Assembly: GCF_003013475.1 (NCBI RefSeq)
Contig: NZ_PXZO01000057.1
Location: 1-64,000 of the forward strand
DNA: 64,000 bases
From: Brevibacillus porteri
GTDB taxonomy: Bacteria; Bacillota; Bacilli; Brevibacillales; Brevibacillaceae
Direction: 5' to 3'
This document shows positions 59,733-64,000 of the stretch, one piece after another. The notes beneath the pieces were generated by a model. It was not told the origin of the DNA. It made no database searches and saw only the letters and a program-made list of their open reading frames with translations. How positions within the stretch are numbered: the stretch's first letter is position 1; the number at the start of each line of letters is the position of its first letter. Both the position numbers and the translations under genes were made by a program.

Positions 59733-60362
59733 CTACTTCGTGCCGTACAAGCGGTCACCCGCATCGCCCAATCCTGGCACGATGTATCCATGGTCGTTTA
59801 AATATTCATCAACAGCTGCTACGTAAATATCTACATCAGGATGCTCGTCCTGAACCAGCTTGATGCCTTCTGGAGCAGCAATGAGGCACATCAGCTTCAA
59901 GTTTTTCGCTCCACGTTTTTTCAAAGCAGTAAGAGCAGCAACAGCAGAGCCCCCAGTCGCCAGCATTGGGTCAGTTACGATCAACTCACGCTCAGCAACA
60001 TCGGATGGCAGCTTCACATAATACTCAACAGGCTGTAGGGTTTCCGGATCACGGTAAAGACCTACGTGTCCTACTTTGGCAGCAGGGATCAGCCTCATCA
60101 GGCCATCCACCATACCAAGACCAGCGCGCAGAATCGGTACCAGCCCTACTTTTTTACCAGCAATTACGTTCGACTGACAGGTAGCCACTGGCGTTTCGAT
60201 GGTGGTTTGCTCCAACGGCATATCACGAGTAATTTCATAGCCCATCAGAGTCGTCACTTCATCTACCAGTTCGCGAAATTCCTTGGTCCCTGTATTCTTG
60301 TCACGAATATACGTAACTTTATGCTGAATCAGCGGATGGTCAAACACATATACACGGCTCAT
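59733..60362 (-). CDS. upp: Uracil phosphoribosyltransferase
   Basis: Pyrimidine salvage: makes UMP from uracil and PRPP. 209 residues as usual. Features are DHPLIQHKVTYIRDKNTGTK near the start, LVPILRAGLGMVDGLM, the PRPP loop VTDPMLATGGSAVAAL and LIAAPEGIKLVQDEHPD, plus the C-terminal PGLGDAGDRLYGTK uracil-binding part. ATG 60362 behind GGAGGAAA. It has a good promoter and precedes mnaA by 18 bp. Confidence 0.97.
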   Translation of the reverse strand: MSRVYVFDHPLIQHKVTYIRDKNTGTKEFRELVDEVTTLMGYEITRDMPLEQTTIETPVATCQSNVIAGKKVGLVPILRAGLGMVDGLMRLIPAAKVGHVGLYRDPETLQPVEYYVKLPSDVAERELIVTDPMLATGGSAVAALTALKKRGAKNLKLMCLIAAPEGIKLVQDEHPDVDIYVAAVDEYLNDHGYIVPGLGDAGDRLYGTK

Positions 60363-60399
60363 GTCATTTCCTCCGTTTCCCTATCAATGCATCCTTTCT

Positions 60400-60428
60400 A
60401 TAATAGCGGGTGAGAGTGGCGCCGTCAA
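60400..60428 (-). promoter_or_regulatory. Sigma-A promoter of upp
   Basis: On the minus strand -35 TTGACG (60423-60428), 17-bp spacer, -10 TATTAT (60400-60405), about 30 bases before the upp ribosome site. Confidence 0.7.
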
Positions 60429-60484
60429 TTTGCCTAATCTTCGTACTTTTTCGCATCCTCGATCCCTAGGTACAGCCGGGAAGT

Positions 60485-60532
60485 GGAAAAAAAGCAGACC
60501 CGAATGGGAAAATTTCCACTGGGTCTGCTTCT
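60485..60532 (-). terminator. Terminator after glyA
   Basis: On the minus strand AAGCAGACCC and GGGTCTGCTT form a perfect 10-bp stem around a 19-base loop, followed by TTTTTTCC. Confidence 0.92.
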
Positions 60533-60543
60533 CGTTGGCTTGC

Positions 60544-61794
60544 TTAGATATTCAATCCTTCGTACATCGGGAAACGTTGGCACAAAGCTGCCACACGTTG
60601 GCGTGCTTCTTCGTGCTTCGCAGCATCCTCTGGGTTTTTCAATGTCAGAGCGATAATTGCTGCTACTTCTTTCATCGCTTCCTCATCAAAACCGCGGCTC
60701 GTTACTGCTGGCGTACCCATGCGCACACCACTTGTAACAAACGGGCTTTGTGTATCGTAAGGAATGGTATTTTTGTTTGTGGTAATGCTTACTTCGTCCA
60801 ACAAATGCTCAGCTACTTTACCTGTCAGGCCGATTTTGCTTACATCAACCAATACGAGGTGGTTATCCGTTCCGCCGGAAACGAGCGTCAGACCTTCAGC
60901 AGTCAAGCTTTCCGCAAATGCACGTGCATTCTTGATGATGCGAGCTGCGTAATCCTTGAACTCTGGTTGCAGGTTTTCGCCGAAGGCAACCGCTTTTGCT
61001 GCGATGACGTGCATCAACGGACCACCCTGAACGCCTGGGAATACGGATTTGTCGATGCCTTTCGCGAATTCTTCCTTGCACAAAATCAAACCGCCACGTG
61101 GTCCACGCAGAGTCTTGTGCGTCGTAGAAGTAACGAAATGCGCGTGTGGTACTGGGTTTGGATGCAGACCTGCCGCAACCAGACCAGCGATATGCGCCAT
61201 ATCCACCATAAAGTACGCGCCCACTTCATCTGCGATCTCACGGAACTTGGCAAAATCAATCGTACGCGGATAGGCACTCGCACCGCAAACGATCAGTTTT
61301 GGCTTGTGCTCCAACGCTTTTGCACGAACAACTTCATAGTTGATCAGGTGCGTATCTTCGTCTACACCGTAATCAACGAAATTGTACAGAGTACCGGAGA
61401 AGTTTACTGCACTACCATGCGTCAAGTGACCACCGTGGGACAGGTTCATTCCCAACACAGTGTCGCCTGGCTGAAGAATGGTGAAGTATACAGCCATGTT
61501 CGCCTGAGCACCGGAGTGTGGTTGTACGTTTGCATGCTCAGCGCCAAAAATTTCTTTTACGCGGTCGCGCGCGATGTTTTCCACGATATCCACATACTCG
61601 CAACCACCGTAATAGCGGCGACCTGGATATCCTTCTGCGTATTTATTTGTCAAAACGGTTCCCATTGCTTCCATAACTGCGCGGCTTACGAAGTTCTCAG
61701 AAGCAATCAGCTCAATCTTGTCGCGTTGTCTTCCGAGCTCCAGTTGAACGGCTTCCATGACTTGCGGGTCTTGATTACGCAAAAAATCTAGCAT
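60544..61794 (-). CDS. glyA: Serine hydroxymethyltransferase
   Basis: PLP enzyme that converts serine and tetrahydrofolate to glycine and methylene-THF. 416 residues. Features: IELIASENFVSRAVMEAMG, YAEGYPGRRYYGGCEYVD, VQPHSGAQANMAVYFTIL, the PLP lysine in VTSTTHKTLRGPRGG and the folate-site region MGTPAVTSRGFDEEAMKEV. ATG 61794 with AAGGAGGAG upstream. It lies after ywlG with the palindromic intergenic element between; order ywlG-glyA-upp as in Bacillus. Confidence 0.98.
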   Translation of the reverse strand: MLDFLRNQDPQVMEAVQLELGRQRDKIELIASENFVSRAVMEAMGTVLTNKYAEGYPGRRYYGGCEYVDIVENIARDRVKEIFGAEHANVQPHSGAQANMAVYFTILQPGDTVLGMNLSHGGHLTHGSAVNFSGTLYNFVDYGVDEDTHLINYEVVRAKALEHKPKLIVCGASAYPRTIDFAKFREIADEVGAYFMVDMAHIAGLVAAGLHPNPVPHAHFVTSTTHKTLRGPRGGLILCKEEFAKGIDKSVFPGVQGGPLMHVIAAKAVAFGENLQPEFKDYAARIIKNARAFAESLTAEGLTLVSGGTDNHLVLVDVSKIGLTGKVAEHLLDEVSITTNKNTIPYDTQSPFVTSGVRMGTPAVTSRGFDEEAMKEVAAIIALTLKNPEDAAKHEEARQRVAALCQRFPMYEGLNI

Positions 61795-61849
61795 AATAGT
61801 TTCTCCTCCTTAAAAGTTCGTGATCATAAAGTGGGCTTGTCCCACATTC

Positions 61850-61903
61850 TTTTTACGTGCTTGTTCAAAAAGTCGGCTTTTTGAACTACCTCTTTTACGT
61901 GCA
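61850..61903 (-). repeat. Recurrent palindromic intergenic element, copy 2
   Basis: GTTCAAAAAG / CTTTTTGAAC with a 4-base loop (61863-61886), followed by TACCT and preceded by GTGCTTGTT on the plus strand, as in copy 1 (16835-16884). Near-identical direct repeats TTTTTACGTGC and CTTTTACGTGC flank it (about 61852-61862 and 61892-61902), resembling a target duplication. Confidence 0.65.
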
Positions 61904-62464
61904 GCTTTCATTCGACGATGTCTTCTCATACACGGCACGCGGTCCGCCAATCAGCTTAGGACGCGTACGCGCTGCCGTAACATGGGCTTGTCCAACGAGA
62001 CGCAGTGTTGGACGCACCGGTACTGCCACATGCTTCAGATGCATGCCGATCAGCGTATGGCCGATATCAATGCCTGCGTGCGCGCGAATGTGCTCCACAA
62101 CGGCTGCATCCGTGAACTGTGTAAACGCATGCGCAGCCATAGAGCCTCCAGCAGTCGGAACGGGAACAACCGAGACCTCTTCCAGTCCGTATCGCAATGC
62201 AACATCACGCTCGACGACCAGAGCCCTGTTCAAATGTTCACAACATTGGAAGGCAACAGCAAAGCCGCGCTTTTCTACAACAGATTGAATCCCACGATAC
62301 AGAGCTTTCGCTACATCTTGGCTGCCAGCTTTACCGATATGCTCCCCGAGCACCTCGCTGGTACTGCACCCAATCACCATGAGTTGCCCGGCTTTCAGCT
62401 CTGCCATATCAGCTACTTCTTCGACAATGTCACTGATTTGTTTTTCGATAGCGGATAAATCCAC
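61895..62464 (-). CDS. ywlG: UPF0340/TIGR01440 family protein YwlG
   Basis: A 189-residue soluble protein of the UPF0340 family. Conserved stretches: VIGCSTSEVLGEHIGKAGS, AFQCCEHLNRALVVERD, VVPVPTAGGSMAAHAF and IDIGHTLIGMHLKHVAVPVR. The biochemical role is unknown. The start is GTG 62464, which directly follows the rpiB stop TAA, with GGAG eight bases upstream. It lies between rpiB and glyA as in Bacillus. Confidence 0.9.
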   Translation of the reverse strand: MDLSAIEKQISDIVEEVADMAELKAGQLMVIGCSTSEVLGEHIGKAGSQDVAKALYRGIQSVVEKRGFAVAFQCCEHLNRALVVERDVALRYGLEEVSVVPVPTAGGSMAAHAFTQFTDAAVVEHIRAHAGIDIGHTLIGMHLKHVAVPVRPTLRLVGQAHVTAARTRPKLIGGPRAVYEKTSSNESCT

Positions 62465-62920
62465 TTACTTCACTCCCGCATGCTTCGCTTCAATTTGGGA
62501 AATCTTTTCCACACGACGCTCGTGGCGACCACCTTGAAACTCTGTTTCCAACCAAATTTTCACGATATCAAGCGCAAGACCCGGTCCAATGACACGCTCA
62601 CCCATCGCCAACACATTGGTGTTGTTATGCTCACGGGTAGCGCGTGCAGAAAACGTATCATGCACAAGTGCACAACGGATGCCTGGAACCTTGTTGGCTG
62701 CGATCGACATGCCGATACCTGTTCCGCAAACGAGAATGCCTCGATCAAACTCCCCCGCTGCCACCTTTTCCGCTACTGGCAAAGCATAATCGGGATAATC
62801 AACCGATTCCTCGCAGGTGCAGCCGAAGTCTTCCGTCTGGATGTTCATGGAGGCCAGCAGAGTCTTGATCTCCTCTTTTAGCTTGTATCCACCGTGATCA
62901 GCAGCAAGTGCTACTTTCAT
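62465..62920 (-). CDS. rpiB: Ribose 5-phosphate isomerase B
   Basis: Interconverts ribose 5-phosphate and ribulose 5-phosphate in the pentose phosphate pathway (cytoplasm). 151 residues. Motifs: ALAADHGGYKLKEEI, DYPDYALPVAEKV, ILVCGTGIGMSIAANKVPG with the active-site Cys, and LVHDTFSARATREHNNTNVL. ATG 62920. The next gene starts right after its stop. Confidence 0.96.
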   Translation of the reverse strand: MKVALAADHGGYKLKEEIKTLLASMNIQTEDFGCTCEESVDYPDYALPVAEKVAAGEFDRGILVCGTGIGMSIAANKVPGIRCALVHDTFSARATREHNNTNVLAMGERVIGPGLALDIVKIWLETEFQGGRHERRVEKISQIEAKHAGVK

Positions 62921-63059
62921 CTGTCATCCCTCGCTTGTCTCATAATCTTCGTCTAGTATACATCAAAAAACAATAAGTAAAAAGTGAACATTTTTATCAA
63001 ATGACTAAAAATCGTTCGTACTCTCGCAAAAAACAAGGCCCTGGCTATATACCAGCACC

Positions 63060-63530
63060 CTATTCATCCAATGATTTACGAAGACCTGGGTCCTTGAGCA
63101 TCAATGAGAGCCTTTCCAGTGACTCTTCGATTTCTTCGGCACACCTGCGATAATCCATCAGTGATCCCCCATACGGATCAGCAATATCACTAAAGCCTTC
63201 TATCCCAACGAACTCCTGCAGGGTATGCACCTTTTCAGCCGCTGAGGGGAAATACGTCAGGATCGCTCGCTTGTGACCGTGCGTCATCGTCAAAATGACA
63301 TCAGACCATTCAATCAACCCTTCGTCTACCTTGCTGGCCTTATGATCGTGGGCAACTCCTCGTTCTTCTAATACTTGTTTGGCGTGCAAGGAGGCATCCT
63401 GACCGGCAAATGCCGCCACTCCTGCTGAGCGTATCTCAAGCCCCTGTCCATCTGTCTTCGAACGGAACATCGCTTCTGCCATTGGGCTTCGGCACGTATT
63501 TCCCGTACAGACGAAAAGTATCCGTTTCAC
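63060..63530 (-). CDS. ywlE: Low-molecular-weight protein arginine phosphatase YwlE
   Basis: Member of the LMW-PTP family. In B. subtilis YwlE removes phosphate from arginine residues marked by McsB. 156 residues. The P-loop is FVCTGNTCRSPMAEAMF with nucleophilic Cys and Arg; the Thr in CTGNTCR is the residue reported to favour phosphoarginine over phosphotyrosine. The general acid Asp is in SDIADPYGGSLMDY. The start is GTG 63530 with GAGGAGG eight bases upstream. It lies between mntP and rpiB as in Bacillus. Confidence 0.93.
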   Translation of the reverse strand: MKRILFVCTGNTCRSPMAEAMFRSKTDGQGLEIRSAGVAAFAGQDASLHAKQVLEERGVAHDHKASKVDEGLIEWSDVILTMTHGHKRAILTYFPSAAEKVHTLQEFVGIEGFSDIADPYGGSLMDYRRCAEEIEESLERLSLMLKDPGLRKSLDE

Positions 63531-63563
63531 GTATCGTTCCTCCTCTCCTATTAATTAGTCCGG

Positions 63564-64000
63564 TTATATCATAAATTTTAACCCAAAACCAAACAAAATA
63601 AGTCCACCTACTAATTCGCTATAATCCCCAAGCCACCCTCCCACACTCCTGCCTAACAATAAACCGAAGTAGGACATGGTGGCACCCATTATTCCAAAAA
63701 GGGAGATGGCCAAAATTCTATTGACCTCGATCAAGCCGAACGAGAAACCGACGGTGAAAGCATCCAGACTGACACTTAATGCGAAGAGCATAAGTCCGAA
63801 CCCTTTTGTCTTCAATACACTTTTTTGATCCCCTTGGACGAAGCCATTCCATAGCATATGCAAGCCGATGATCATCAGGACACCGCCGCCAATAAACACG
63901 GCTATATCTCCAACCAAATCGGACAAGTACGCTCCAACAACAATCCCGATGATCGGCATCATAATGTGAAACAGTCCGATGGTGATACTCACTTTGATAA
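63564..64000 (-). CDS. mntP: Putative manganese efflux pump MntP (5' end beyond window)
   Basis: Partial membrane protein, C-terminal about 145 residues with five hydrophobic segments. The conserved IGLFHIMMPIIGIVVGAYLS and ALSVSLDAFTVGFSFGLIE segments, with the intramembrane Asp of SLDAF, fit the MntP/YwlD family (usual length about 185). The frame stays open upstream of the GTG at 63992 (I-K-V-S), so that GTG is not the start. The first segment with the other Asp motif is outside the window. Confidence 0.88.
   Translation of the reverse strand, partial: IKVSITIGLFHIMMPIIGIVVGAYLSDLVGDIAVFIGGGVLMIIGLHMLWNGFVQGDQKSVLKTKGFGLMLFALSVSLDAFTVGFSFGLIEVNRILAISLFGIMGATMSYFGLLLGRSVGGWLGDYSELVGGLILFGFGLKFMI

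Noticed and set aside
60361..61791. 476-codon open frame on the plus strand
   Set aside because: Mirror frame of glyA; no ribosome site and no homology recognised.
63014..63058. Possible terminator after ywlE
   Set aside because: A T-run is present on the minus strand (TTTTTTGC), but the stem before it (CTGG/CCAG) is only four to five pairs, so I did not call it.

Overview
The window looks like a chromosomal segment of a spore-forming, flagellated, low-to-mid GC Gram-positive bacterium, almost certainly a Brevibacillus of the B. brevis group. The main reasons are the cell-wall-protein operon at the left end (a middle-wall-protein gene with the tandem translation starts described for B. brevis 47, followed by an outer-wall-protein-like gene), several SLH-domain surface proteins, sporulation genes (spoIIID, spoIIQ, spoIID) and Bacillus-like gene order around the ATP synthase and glyA/upp. 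Nearly every gene is on the minus strand; the exception is the yvyE/yigZ homologue at 8977-9636. No rRNA, tRNA, CRISPR array, insertion sequence or prophage was seen.

Layout, left to right: (1) 1-7139, S-layer operon: outer wall protein (cut by the left edge) and middle wall protein, with promoter and leader up to about 7.2 kb. (2) 7.5-9.6 kb, a TolC-like protein and divergent yvyE. (3) 9.7-16.8 kb, a 1695-residue Ig/SLH surface protein, then tagO and tagA, which start a wall-linked polymer. (4) 16.9-26.3 kb, a Bacillus-like housekeeping/sporulation block: fabZ, a PgsA-family enzyme, an EpuA-family membrane peptide, flhP, flhO, mbl, spoIIID, spoIIQ, spoIID, murA, ywmB and a DUF1146 gene. (5) 26.4-37.0 kb, an 11-gene complex I operon nuoABCDHIJKLMN without nuoEFG. 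(6) A hypothetical gene, then the complete ATP synthase operon atpZ-I-B-E-F-H-A-G-D-C (38.3-45.6 kb). (7) 45.8-55.0 kb, a thiolase, an iron-regulated AraC regulator/siderophore-binding lipoprotein locus, and a biotin operon bioA-D-B-F-H-C behind a BirA-type operator. (8) 55.2-64 kb, a secreted phosphodiester-glycosidase/SLH protein, then mnaA, upp, glyA, ywlG, rpiB, ywlE and mntP (cut by the right edge).

How the parts fit: TagO, TagA and MnaA make the linkage unit of the secondary wall polymer. SLH domains of the middle wall protein and the two other surface proteins would dock on such polymers. MurA, Mbl and FabZ serve wall and membrane growth, and complex I and ATP synthase form the energy module. 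Compared with the order I remember for B. subtilis, the nuo operon sits between atpC and the DUF1146 gene, and the bio, iron, thiolase and SLH genes sit between mnaA and the atp operon.

Most noteworthy: an iron-siderophore lipoprotein gene with its own promoter, Fur-like box and ribosome site embedded in frame in the 3' part of an AraC regulator frame; an atpZ gene that appears to start at CTG; a repetitive Ala/Lys-rich extension on NuoC; a TolC-like protein in a monoderm; SpoIIQ with intact zinc ligands; and small palindromic elements recurring between genes of operons.
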